From Wenyingzhuangia fucanilytica (GTDB lineage Bacteria; Bacteroidota; Bacteroidia; Flavobacteriales; Flavobacteriaceae), in NCBI RefSeq assembly GCF_001697185.1, contig NZ_CP014224.1:930001-994000 (forward strand): a stretch of DNA of 64,000 nt, given 5' to 3'. This document shows, one piece after another, positions 19,480-27,463 of this stretch. Position 1 is the stretch's first letter, and every line of letters starts with the position of its first letter. The translations under genes were made by a program, and so were the position numbers. The notes under the pieces were generated by a model. The model did no database searches. It was given only the letters and a program-made list of their open reading frames with translations, and was not told where the DNA came from.

Positions 19480-20076
19480 TTAGTTTGATATAAGTTTAAC
19501 CGGAGCACTACCTCTAACTAAGAATTTTTTATTGGTACTAATTTCTAAACATTCATACCTTGTTCTTCTTTTGTTAAGTATTTTAAACTTTCTATTGTTT
19601 AGTGTAAATAAAACTCCTGGTTTTAAATCAAATATAAAATATTTATCATTATCAATCTTAGAATTTATTTGATCTAGTTTTGTAGATAAAACAGGGTCAC
19701 TGTCTGTAGTAGCTTTAGGATTGATGAGGTGTTTAGCTAAGGGATTTAGTATTTCATCTCTAAAAATATGGTTGTTTAAAAATGGCAACATCAAACGTTG
19801 AAAATTTTGTTTCCATTCTACACCATGAGCTTTGGCTTTAGGATGTTTGATAAAAGTATCTAAATGAGCAATTTCATGTACCAAGGTAATTAAAAACTGC
19901 TCTTTAGATAAATTGTTGTTAATGGTGATACTAGCTATAGGTTTAGTGGCTCTAAAATCACCTCTTTTGGTTTTTCTCCCGTTTACAATTTTTAAATGAA
20001 AAGTATAATTGTTAAGGAGCTGTTCTAAAGCTTTTTTTGATGAAATAGGAATGTAGGGTAGTAGTTTATCAATCAT
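19480..20076 (-). CDS. SprT-like zinc metalloprotease-domain protein
   Basis: A 198-residue protein with the HEIAH zinc-binding motif (LVHEIAHLDTF, about residue 85) and a later HGVEWKQNF that supplies the third ligand pattern of SprT-like domains. The C-terminal about 60 residues include KFLVRGSAPVKLI, a small beta segment common in Bacteroidota homologues. It lies 3 nt after the SDR gene and just before the DUF389 gene on the same strand, so the three are probably transcribed together. Substrate unknown. Confidence 0.85.
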   Translation of the reverse strand: MIDKLLPYIPISSKKALEQLLNNYTFHLKIVNGRKTKRGDFRATKPIASITINNNLSKEQFLITLVHEIAHLDTFIKHPKAKAHGVEWKQNFQRLMLPFLNNHIFRDEILNPLAKHLINPKATTDSDPVLSTKLDQINSKIDNDKYFIFDLKPGVLFTLNNRKFKILNKRRTRYECLEISTNKKFLVRGSAPVKLISN

Positions 20077-20079
20077 AAA

Positions 20080-20763
20080 TTATGGTGTTGTACTAGATAC
20101 CTCTAAAACTTTTCCATTGTAAAATTTATGTCCGGTTGTAGCAAAATCAAAAATATAGTTTGCCATTTCACTAGGATTTATAGGAGCTTGATATCCTGGA
20201 AAAGCTTCTTGCAACATTTCTGTTTGTACAGCTCCCAAGGCCAATACGTTAAATGCTATTTTTTGTTCTTTATATTCTTCTGCCAATAATTCAGATAAAG
20301 TAATAACAGCCCCTTTTGATGAGCTGTAAGCAGCCAAACCAGGGAATTTTAAACTTCCTTGAATTCCTCCCATACTACTAATGGTAACTACATGGCTATT
20401 TTCTTGTAAAAAAGGAATGGTTTTTTGTGTTAACAAGGCAACTGAAAAAACATTTACTTGATAAACTTCTTGAAAATCTTGTTGAGATATTTCTGCAAAA
20501 GGTTTGTTTACCAATTTTCCTGCATTGTGTATTAAAGCTGTTAGTTTGATATTGTTTTTAGTTAAATAGTCAACCAAAGTATCAATCTCTTTTTCTTTAC
20601 TTAAATCTATTCCAAAAGTGGTAATGTTTGGATGGTTTATGGCTGCTAAAGTTTTGGTGTTTCTTGATAAAGCCAATACTTTAAAATTATGATTGGCAAA
20701 TAATTGAGCCAATTCAAATCCAATTCCTCTACTTGTTCCTGTTATAATTACAGTTTTACTCAT
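20080..20763 (-). CDS. Short-chain dehydrogenase/reductase
   Basis: A 227-residue classical SDR. The nucleotide-binding motif TGTSRGIG is at residues 8-15, the NAG structural motif is in ALIHNAGKLV, and catalytic Ser/Tyr/Lys are in TISSMGG and AAYSSSKGA. Cofactor preference looks NADP-like because of the basic residue in the loop after the second strand (SRNTK), which is an inference. Its start overlaps the end of the upstream beta-helix gene by 8 nt. The substrate is not predictable. Confidence 0.9.
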   Translation of the reverse strand: MSKTVIITGTSRGIGFELAQLFANHNFKVLALSRNTKTLAAINHPNITTFGIDLSKEKEIDTLVDYLTKNNIKLTALIHNAGKLVNKPFAEISQQDFQEVYQVNVFSVALLTQKTIPFLQENSHVVTISSMGGIQGSLKFPGLAAYSSSKGAVITLSELLAEEYKEQKIAFNVLALGAVQTEMLQEAFPGYQAPINPSEMANYIFDFATTGHKFYNGKVLEVSSTTP

Positions 20764-22195
20764 CTTCTGTATCTAATGTTTTAAAATCTATGTGTTGATA
20801 TGCTCCAATATCGGGAGCTGTAGTTCTGCCTGTTCCAATAATATCAAAAGGAACTTCGGTTGCCGTAGTTATATCTGCTTGGTTAATTCCTTCGTTATCT
20901 AAACCAATTCTTAAATCATTAATGGTTGTGTTTCTAAAGTCTAACTTTTTGTTTAACAACGCATTGGTGTAATAAGTACTATTGTCTGTGTTGTATAAAT
21001 CATCACCTTTTTCTAGGTCTAAAAGACTGTTTTTGATGTTAAAATTAAAAATAGGTTCTTCCTCATTTTTATCTAAAAACAATTCCGAGTTTTTTGTTCC
21101 TGCAATAATACAATTGATAAAATTTGCAGAGTTTAAAGGAATTTTAATTTCTGACTCAGTATTATCAATAAAATAATTGGCTAAAGAAACAGTACTTTCT
21201 GATTTGATACTTTTATTCCAATAATTGGCAAAAGTACTGTGTTTAAAAGTATAATCTCCCCCCTGTAAATAAAGGCTAGATCTACCTGCTTGGCCAATCA
21301 CAATATTTTCTCCAGTAATATTTGCATTAGCAGTTAGTATGCCGTTTTCTGCGGCATTGTATATTTCTGTGTTTTTAATGTTGATGAGATTGGTGTTGTT
21401 ATTAATATTTAATCCAGTAGTTGGATTTAAAATTTTTAAATAATTAATATTTACAACATTTGCATTGTTGATGTTGATTCCTTGCCATTGCCCAGGAATT
21501 TGATCGTATTCATAATTTAAATTATTGCTTTTAAAAACAATAGAATCGTTTAAGGTTCCGTTGATGTTTAATGTTGCTCCTTGGGAAATTGTTAAGCTTG
21601 AGTTTTTACTAAAATGAATGGTAGAACCTTCCTCAATTGTTAAACTTCCGTTTTCGGGAACAATAGCATTACCGTAAATTACATAGGGTTTGGTATTGGT
21701 AAAATTTGTTTCGGTAATCTCAAAATCATTATTGTTACTATCAAACAAAAAAATGGCATCTTTAACCAAAGTCACAAGATTTACCTTTTGTAGATTTCCG
21801 TTAGGATCAAATAGAATTTTGTCCTCGTAAATCATTTCAGCATTGGTGTCGGTAGCAGATATAGTTCCTTCTACAAAAACAAATAAACTATCTTTTTTAA
21901 GTAGTAATACATTCTCAAATTCAGTTCCTGGAATTCCATCTATATTCATTCTGTATTTAGAATTGTTGTTTTCTAGTTTTATTTTAGGAATGATAAGATC
22001 GTTTTTACTCCTATTATAAACTTTTAAGATTTTGGTAGTGGTACTTAAATCATTAAAAACAGTGTCTAAAAATAGCGTGTCTGTAGAAAAACTTAGGTTT
22101 CCATTGCTGTTAACAGTACTAAAATCTTTACGACATGAAAATTGACATATCGCAAGAAATATTAGTACTATTTTGATGAATGAACTTAACTTCAT
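20756..22195 (-). CDS. Lipoprotein with right-handed parallel beta-helix repeats
   Basis: A 479-residue predicted lipoprotein (signal ending in CQFSC, Cys21). The N-terminal about 130 residues resemble an immunoglobulin-like beta domain (LSFSTDTLFLDTVFNDLS). The centre (about 170-400) has repeating short strands of Asn/Ile-rich sequence (LNINGTLNDSIVFKSNN, NITGENIVIG), as in pectate-lyase-like beta helices. No catalytic residues can be assigned. The C-terminus contains APDIGAYQH, a motif common at the end of such parallel beta-helix proteins in Bacteroidota. It starts one base after the cyclotransferase stop, suggesting one operon. Likely surface-exposed or periplasmic; function unknown. Confidence 0.75.
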   Translation of the reverse strand: MKLSSFIKIVLIFLAICQFSCRKDFSTVNSNGNLSFSTDTLFLDTVFNDLSTTTKILKVYNRSKNDLIIPKIKLENNNSKYRMNIDGIPGTEFENVLLLKKDSLFVFVEGTISATDTNAEMIYEDKILFDPNGNLQKVNLVTLVKDAIFLFDSNNNDFEITETNFTNTKPYVIYGNAIVPENGSLTIEEGSTIHFSKNSSLTISQGATLNINGTLNDSIVFKSNNLNYEYDQIPGQWQGININNANVVNINYLKILNPTTGLNINNNTNLINIKNTEIYNAAENGILTANANITGENIVIGQAGRSSLYLQGGDYTFKHSTFANYWNKSIKSESTVSLANYFIDNTESEIKIPLNSANFINCIIAGTKNSELFLDKNEEEPIFNFNIKNSLLDLEKGDDLYNTDNSTYYTNALLNKKLDFRNTTINDLRIGLDNEGINQADITTATEVPFDIIGTGRTTAPDIGAYQHIDFKTLDTEDE

Positions 22196-23224
22196 TTATT
22201 TTATAATTTCAATTTCAAATAATTTGTCCCAGTTTTTTCCAGTAACATATAATTTGTTTGTGTTAGGGTTGTAGGCAATTCCGTTTAATACTTTGTCTTG
22301 AGACTGTGAAATGGTTTTGTTGTCTAAATGATCTGTTAGCCCGTTTAGGTTAATAATTGCCTTTACAGTCCCGTTTTTAGGGTTTATGATGGTAATAGCA
22401 TTTTTCATCCAAATGTTAGCATAAATTTCACCATTTACATATTCAAGTTCATTTAATTTGTCCACATATCTCTTATTGGTATAAACTTCAATATAACTTT
22501 CTTCTTGTCCATTTTCAGGATTTAAGAACCAAATTTTTTCGGTTCCATCAGATTTTATTAAATGAGTTTCGTTGTGAGTTAATCCCCAACCTTGTTTACT
22601 ATTGTTATAATTAAACGTTTTAAGCGTTTTAAAAGTATTTACATCGTAAATAAATCCAATATTAGATTCCCATGTAAGTTGGTATACTTTGTTGTTAAAA
22701 ATAGTAATACCTTCTCCAAAATATTTGTTAGCTAAAGCCTGTTCTTTTAAAACTTTACCTGTTTCTAAGTCAACTTTTCTCAATACAGATTTTTCTCTTT
22801 GTCCTGTACCTTCGTAAAGTTCGTTGTTGTAAAACTCCAATCCTTGCGTAAAAGCATCTCTGTCGTGAGGGTAAGTATTGATGATTTTGTAACCATATAC
22901 TTTAGGTTTGGTGTCTGCTAAAAAAATAACTGTTTTTTCTTTAGTGATGATATCATCATGTTCTCCAATATTTGCTTTAAGAACATGTTTTCCTAAACGA
23001 TAGTTTTTAATATCAATACTTGTTTTTAGTCCAGATCCAATTTCTTTTCCATCTAAAAAATAGGTGATTTTGGTATCTTCATCAATTGGAGTAGAAATAG
23101 AAACGTTTAATGGTTGATTAATTTGTATTTTTGTAGGCGTTTCTAAAGTAAAATCTGCTTCTGTTTTACAAGAAGAAACACATAAAGTAATTGAAAGTAG
23201 TAGAATAATTCGGTTAAAAAACAT
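22196..23224 (-). CDS. Glutaminyl-peptide cyclotransferase (glutamine cyclotransferase family) lipoprotein
   Basis: A 342-residue lipoprotein (signal ending CVSSC) with a short N-terminal beta domain and a five-bladed-propeller domain of the plant/bacterial glutamine cyclotransferase family. That family converts N-terminal glutamine to pyroglutamate on exported proteins. Recognisable blocks are YPHDRDAFTQGLEFY, LYEGTGQREKS, EGITIFNNKVYQLTW, GWGLTHN and EYVNGEIYANIW, and the end GIAYNPNTNKLYVTGKNW. In Bacteroidota many secreted proteins begin with Gln after signal cleavage, which fits the role. Promoter region is shared with the divergent rpmE2 gene. Confidence 0.9.
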   Translation of the reverse strand: MFFNRIILLLSITLCVSSCKTEADFTLETPTKIQINQPLNVSISTPIDEDTKITYFLDGKEIGSGLKTSIDIKNYRLGKHVLKANIGEHDDIITKEKTVIFLADTKPKVYGYKIINTYPHDRDAFTQGLEFYNNELYEGTGQREKSVLRKVDLETGKVLKEQALANKYFGEGITIFNNKVYQLTWESNIGFIYDVNTFKTLKTFNYNNSKQGWGLTHNETHLIKSDGTEKIWFLNPENGQEESYIEVYTNKRYVDKLNELEYVNGEIYANIWMKNAITIINPKNGTVKAIINLNGLTDHLDNKTISQSQDKVLNGIAYNPNTNKLYVTGKNWDKLFEIEIIK

Positions 23225-23295
23225 CTGATTTGTAAAAATAAGGTTGATTAGGTAAAAATATTTCTTTTTATTTTTTTATTAATCAAAAATATAGT

Positions 23296-23303
23296 TAAAT
23301 TTG
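23296..23303 (+). promoter_or_regulatory. -7 element of the L31 promoter
   Basis: TAAATTTG matches TAnnTTTG exactly and is followed by CAG, a common flavobacterial arrangement. It lies 42 nt upstream of the L31 start codon. A T-rich stretch at the -33 position replaces an exact TTTG. Confidence 0.55.
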
Positions 23304-23344
23304 CAGTCTCAAAAATAAAACACAGTTAAAACATAGATATAATT

Positions 23345-23596
23345 ATGAGAAAAGGAATACATCCAGAAAATTATAGAATGGTAGCTTTTAAAGATATGTC
23401 TAATGGTGATGTATTTTTAACTCGTTCAACAGCTAACACTAAAGAAACTTTAGAGGTTGATGGTGTAGAATATCCAGTAGTAAAAATGGAAATCTCTAGA
23501 ACATCTCACCCTTTCTACACAGGTAAATCTAAATTAGTTGATACTGCAGGACGTATTGACAAGTTTAAAACTAAATACGCTAAGTTTAAAAAGTAA
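23345..23596 (+). CDS. rpmE2: Type B 50S ribosomal protein L31
   Basis: An 83-residue L31 of the B type, which lacks the CxxC zinc motif of the A type. Diagnostic blocks are MRKGIHPENYRMVAFKDMS, VKMEISRTSHPFYTG and the end DTAGRIDKFKTKYAKF. It is a single-gene unit, with its own promoter upstream and a strong hairpin terminator 28 nt after the stop. Confidence 0.97.
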   Translation: MRKGIHPENYRMVAFKDMSNGDVFLTRSTANTKETLEVDGVEYPVVKMEISRTSHPFYTGKSKLVDTAGRIDKFKTKYAKFKK

Positions 23597-23616
23597 TTTT
23601 TTAACTTTTCTGAAAT

Positions 23617-23652
23617 ATAAAAAAGCTGTTGAAAATCTTCAACAGCTTTTTT
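23617..23652. terminator. Terminator between convergent rpmE2 and phoH-like genes
   Basis: AGCTGTTGAA / TTCAACAGCT is a 10-bp stem with an AATC loop (23624-23647), flanked by A and T runs, so usable from both sides. Confidence 0.9.
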
Positions 23653-23674
23653 GTGTTTCTTGTAAATAGAAAAT

Positions 23675-25006
23675 TTACAATAGCTCGTTTGCTAGGTTTG
23701 CCAGCTCAGAACGTTCTCCTTTTTCTAGTTTAATATGTGCAAATAGTTTATGACCTTTTAGTTTATCAATTAAATAAGTTAAACCATTACTGTGCTCATC
23801 CATATACGGAGTATCTATTTGATTGATATCTCCTGTAAAAATAATTTTAGTTCCTTCACCAGCTCTAGTAATAATTGTTTTAACCTCGTGCGGAGTTAGG
23901 TTTTGAGATTCGTCAATAATCATAATCACCTCTGCTAAACTTCTTCCTCTAATAAAGGCTAAAGCGGTTAGTACCAAGTCTTCATTTTCTTCCATTTCAT
24001 CTAAAGCCTTTCTTTTTCTAGAATCTGCTTTGTATTGTGATTTAATGAATTTTAAATTATCAAATAAAGGTTGCATGTATGGAGATATTTTTTCTTCTGC
24101 ACCACCTGGTAAAAAGCCAATATCTCTATTACTTAATGGAATAATTGGTCTGGCCAATATAATTTGATTGTAAAGCGATTTTTGTTCCAATGCGGTAGCC
24201 AAGGCTAAAAGTGTTTTTCCTGTACCTGCAACACCCTGTAGGGCTACTAATTTGATTTCTGGGTTTAATAATGCGTCAATAGCAAATGTTTGTTCTGCAT
24301 TTTTTGGTTTAATACCATAAGCATAACTTTTTTCAACACGTTCAATTTGATCTGTTTCTGGATTGTATCTTGCCAATACAGAGTCTTGATTATTATTGAT
24401 GATATAATAACCATTAGCCATTTTTTGGTCTCCTAAAATTCCGTTTTCATCAATATGATTATTTTGGTATAACTCTCTAATAACATCTGACTCTAAATCG
24501 TTTAGATTGATAGATCCTTTAGAAACTTTTTTAATGTCTTCTACTTTACCCGTTTTGTAGTCTTCCGCTTTTAGCTCTAGTGCTTTTGCCTTAATTCTTA
24601 GGTTGATGTCTTTGGTAACCAAGGTAACTTTAGCATCAGGGTACTCTTGTTTTATCAATAAAGCAGTGTCAATAATTCTATGATCATTTTTTTTAGAACC
24701 ATAAGCATCCTTAGCGTTGGTACCTAATACATTGTCATGCATTGAAATAAACAAATCACCTTTGTTTTCACCCAAGCTAATCCATTCGTTTAAATTAGTG
24801 TGTTCAGATATTTTATCTAAAAAACGAATCACAGATCTTGCTTCAAAGTTTTTGGTATCATTACCAATTTTAAAATTATCTAGTTCTTCTAATACGGTGA
24901 TGGGGATTACAACATTATTATCTTCAAAGTTTTTAATGGAATTATGATCAAAAAGTAGTACCGAAGTATCTAATACAAATATTTTTTTTGCCTGTGTTTT
25001 TGCCAT
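23675..25006 (-). CDS. PIN domain / PhoH-like ATPase
   Basis: A protein of about 443 residues combining an N-terminal PIN nuclease domain (KIFVLDTSVLLFD, acidic residues, about 1-150) with a C-terminal PhoH ATPase (about 240-440). The Walker A is GVAGTGKTLLA, the Walker B region MIIDESQNLTP, and a conserved TGDINQID follows. This is the YlaK/PhoH2 architecture, linked in other bacteria to RNA cleavage/unwinding; here that is inferred. The frame runs to 25072, but ATG 25006 (MAKTQAKKIF) is the natural start because the upstream extension has no conserved look. Confidence 0.92.
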   Translation of the reverse strand: MAKTQAKKIFVLDTSVLLFDHNSIKNFEDNNVVIPITVLEELDNFKIGNDTKNFEARSVIRFLDKISEHTNLNEWISLGENKGDLFISMHDNVLGTNAKDAYGSKKNDHRIIDTALLIKQEYPDAKVTLVTKDINLRIKAKALELKAEDYKTGKVEDIKKVSKGSINLNDLESDVIRELYQNNHIDENGILGDQKMANGYYIINNNQDSVLARYNPETDQIERVEKSYAYGIKPKNAEQTFAIDALLNPEIKLVALQGVAGTGKTLLALATALEQKSLYNQIILARPIIPLSNRDIGFLPGGAEEKISPYMQPLFDNLKFIKSQYKADSRKRKALDEMEENEDLVLTALAFIRGRSLAEVIMIIDESQNLTPHEVKTIITRAGEGTKIIFTGDINQIDTPYMDEHSNGLTYLIDKLKGHKLFAHIKLEKGERSELANLANELL

Positions 25007-25082
25007 GTTGTAATGTTTAGTGTTTTTTAAAAGTAGCAATCTTTTTTTTGTAAAACAATGATAAAACACCATAAAATAAAAG

Positions 25083-25122
25083 AAAAAAGCTTAGATAATG
25101 TATGTTACATTACCTAAGCCAT
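25083..25122 (-). terminator. Terminator after the nucleotidyltransferase-kinase gene
   Basis: On the minus strand a 13-position stem with one mismatch (GCTTAGgTAATGT / ACATTAtCTAAGC, 25089-25119) is followed by a T run. It separates the gene at 25205-26356 from phoH downstream. Confidence 0.75.
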
Positions 25123-25204
25123 TTTGATTTAAATACTTACCCCTAAGCATTACTGTTCTAAAGTTAGTAAAAATATTTATGTAAACAAATGTTAATGATT
25201 GTTT

Positions 25205-26356
25205 TTATAGCGCTTCTTTTCTTCTAATGTTGATTTTCATAGCTCCTTGTATTGGTGTTTCTGAAACTAATATTAAATATCCACCTCCACCAGCGCCAGC
25301 TAATTTCCATGCAAGTGCTTTGTCTTTGTATTTTTCAATTTCGGCATTTATTTTATCATTTACCATTGCAGGAAACATGGTAGTTTGCGCTTTAAAAGAG
25401 TTTTTAAACCCTTCAGCAAATTTTTGTAAATCCTTATTTTTAATAGCATCCCAAGCTTGATCAGCAGCTGATGCTAATGCGGCAACATTTTCTTGATTAA
25501 TGTATGTTTCTTTTAAAAGATCTAAGTCGTTTTCTCTAGGCCAAAGTAAGGTCATGTAAATATGATCTTCTAGCCAGGTTAAGGTTTCTTCATCATGAAT
25601 AGATTCAAATTTAAGAGGCCAATATTGATTGTCGTAATAATGTCTAACTAAACCAGGCATACAAATACCAATAGCATCTTGGGCACCAGAGATTAATGTT
25701 GATCTTGGAGTGTTTTCAAACTTAAATAAAATTTCGGCTAATTTTTCTGGTTTTTCTAAAGGTAGATAATAAGGCCATATTTTTTTTGCGGCATTTCTTG
25801 TAGAAGTAGACATTCCACATCGCTCATTATATTCTATAATAGGTTCTAAAGATACCGTAATAGCTCAACCTGGGTGATATTTAGAAACATAAGGTTGATC
25901 TATCCACGTACCAGCTAAATCAATTCTATAGGGTAATGAGCAATTATTAGAGGTTCTAATAGCGGTAGTTGATCTTTCTGGAAGTCCTTCATCAGGAATT
26001 CTTTTTAAGTTTATTAATTCTATACTTAGTTTATTACATAGTTCTTGTTTAGATGGTGAAAAACCATCTTCGTTTACTACAAAATAATCTGGTTTTAATT
26101 CTTTTAAGTCATCCTCAAAATCTAGAATTCCCGAACCTGTGTTAACAAAAGCATTAGTAACGTATTTTATAGCGTTAATCATGTAAAGTCTTTCTTGTTC
26201 AGAATTAATGGTTTCTCTTCCTTTTAATTCTTTTACTGTAGCGTCTGACCCTATACCTACATATAGATCACCATATGATGATGCTTCTTTAAAAAAGGCA
26301 ATATGTCCGCTGTGGAGCATATCAAAACAACCAGATACAAATACTTTTTTATTCAT
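25205..26356 (-). pseudogene. Bifunctional cytidylyltransferase-like / GHMP sugar kinase, interrupted by an in-frame TGA
   Basis: Two adjacent open frames are in the same phase and together give 384 codons with one TGA at 25865-25867. Upstream of it (26356-25868) is a nucleotidyltransferase domain: FDMLHSGH carries the HxGH motif, and RSTTAIR resembles the ISTTxxR motif, as in glycerol-3-phosphate or heptose-phosphate nucleotidyltransferases. It runs on into LPYRIDLAGTWIDQP, which is GHMP kinase motif 1. After the TGA the kinase continues, with ISGAQDAIGI in the motif 2 region and KLAGAGGGGYLI as motif 3. So the stop falls inside the kinase domain and neither part is a complete kinase. It could be a recent nonsense mutation, a sequencing error, or readthrough. 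I saw no convincing SECIS hairpin. The domain pair suggests synthesis of a nucleotide-activated sugar or polyol. Confidence 0.85.
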
Positions 26357-26412
26357 AGTATATTTTTTAAGTTCTCAAAGTCATTAAAATAGTAGTGTCT
26401 CATTAGTAGTAT

Positions 26413-27459
26413 CTAATGATTGGTTTTTACATCCCAATAGTCTCTTAATTGATTTCCTATAATCATAAAAGATAAAACTAATAATACAATTAAAGTTCCT
26501 GGTATAATGGCTAAATAAGCTTTACCAGTTACAATATAGTTATAATGATTTTTAATAATAATCCCCCATGATGGGGTAGGAGGTTGTGCTCCTAGACCTA
26601 GAAAACTTAATCCGCTTTCTACCAAAATAGAAGCAGCAAAATTTGAGGCCGAAATAACAATAACAGGACCAATAATATTTGGTAAAATATGTTTGGTAAT
26701 AATTTTAAAATTAGAAAGGCCTAAGACTTTAGCGGCTTCAATATACTGAAGGTTTTTAACACTTTTTGTTTGTCCTCTAACAACTCTAGCAACTTCTACC
26801 CACATGGTTAGTCCTACGGCAATGTATATTTGCCATAAACCTTTTCCTAAACTTACAGTTATGGCAATAACTAATAAGATGGTTGGAATGGACCAAGTAA
26901 CATTAATCAACCACATAATTATACTGTCTATAACACCTCCAAAGTATCCTGCCAAAGCTCCTAGAGCCAAACCAATAATTAAAGAGATGCTAACAGCTAT
27001 AATTCCAATAGAGAATGAGATTCTAGCACCTACAATTAATCTGCTAAGCAAGTCTCTTCCGTATTTATCTGTTCCTAACCAAAATGTTTTTTTAATGATT
27101 TTTGTATGGTCATTTTTAAGGATACTTAATGTTGCTTCTTGATTTAATAGCTGATATTCAATTGTTTTCTCTCCAATTTTATAGTTATTGTTGATAGGAG
27201 TTTCTTTATGATATATTTGGCTTCCCGAAATTAATGTACTCCATAAACTTTCTTGAGTTTCTTGGCTGCTTTCTTGTAACATATAAGTTGAAAAACCAGG
27301 AGGTTTGGTTTGTATTGTTACATGCATGGTGTTAGCATTGGCTGTACTATCTGGAGCAATTGCATAGGCAAATAAAGCTATAAAAGCACCAAAACTAATA
27401 AAGCCAACACAAAGGTTGGCTAATAGGTTTTTAGAAAACATGTTTTTTAAAAGTTGCAT
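26413..27459 (-). CDS. OppC/DppC-type ABC transporter permease
   Basis: A 348-residue inner-membrane permease of the peptide/nickel family. An N-terminal helix is followed by a periplasmic loop of about 100 residues, then GTDKYGRDLLSRLIVGARIS, the hallmark entry to the C-type permease domain, and five further helices. The EAA-like loop is EAAKVLGLSNFKII. Partner OppB-type permease, ATPases and binding protein are not adjacent, so it may assemble with components encoded elsewhere. It starts 4 nt after the Prc stop, so it is probably co-transcribed with the protease. Substrate unknown. Confidence 0.88.
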   Translation of the reverse strand: MQLLKNMFSKNLLANLCVGFISFGAFIALFAYAIAPDSTANANTMHVTIQTKPPGFSTYMLQESSQETQESLWSTLISGSQIYHKETPINNNYKIGEKTIEYQLLNQEATLSILKNDHTKIIKKTFWLGTDKYGRDLLSRLIVGARISFSIGIIAVSISLIIGLALGALAGYFGGVIDSIIMWLINVTWSIPTILLVIAITVSLGKGLWQIYIAVGLTMWVEVARVVRGQTKSVKNLQYIEAAKVLGLSNFKIITKHILPNIIGPVIVISASNFAASILVESGLSFLGLGAQPPTPSWGIIIKNHYNYIVTGKAYLAIIPGTLIVLLVLSFMIIGNQLRDYWDVKTNH

Positions 27460-27463
27460 GCAA

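Noticed and set aside
25820-25867. Selenocysteine insertion at the in-frame TGA
   Set aside because: The 45 nt after the TGA contain only weak AT-only pairings (for example TTATA/TATAA) and no stable hairpin with a typical SECIS loop; nothing else in the window suggests selenium metabolism. Not excluded, but not supported.
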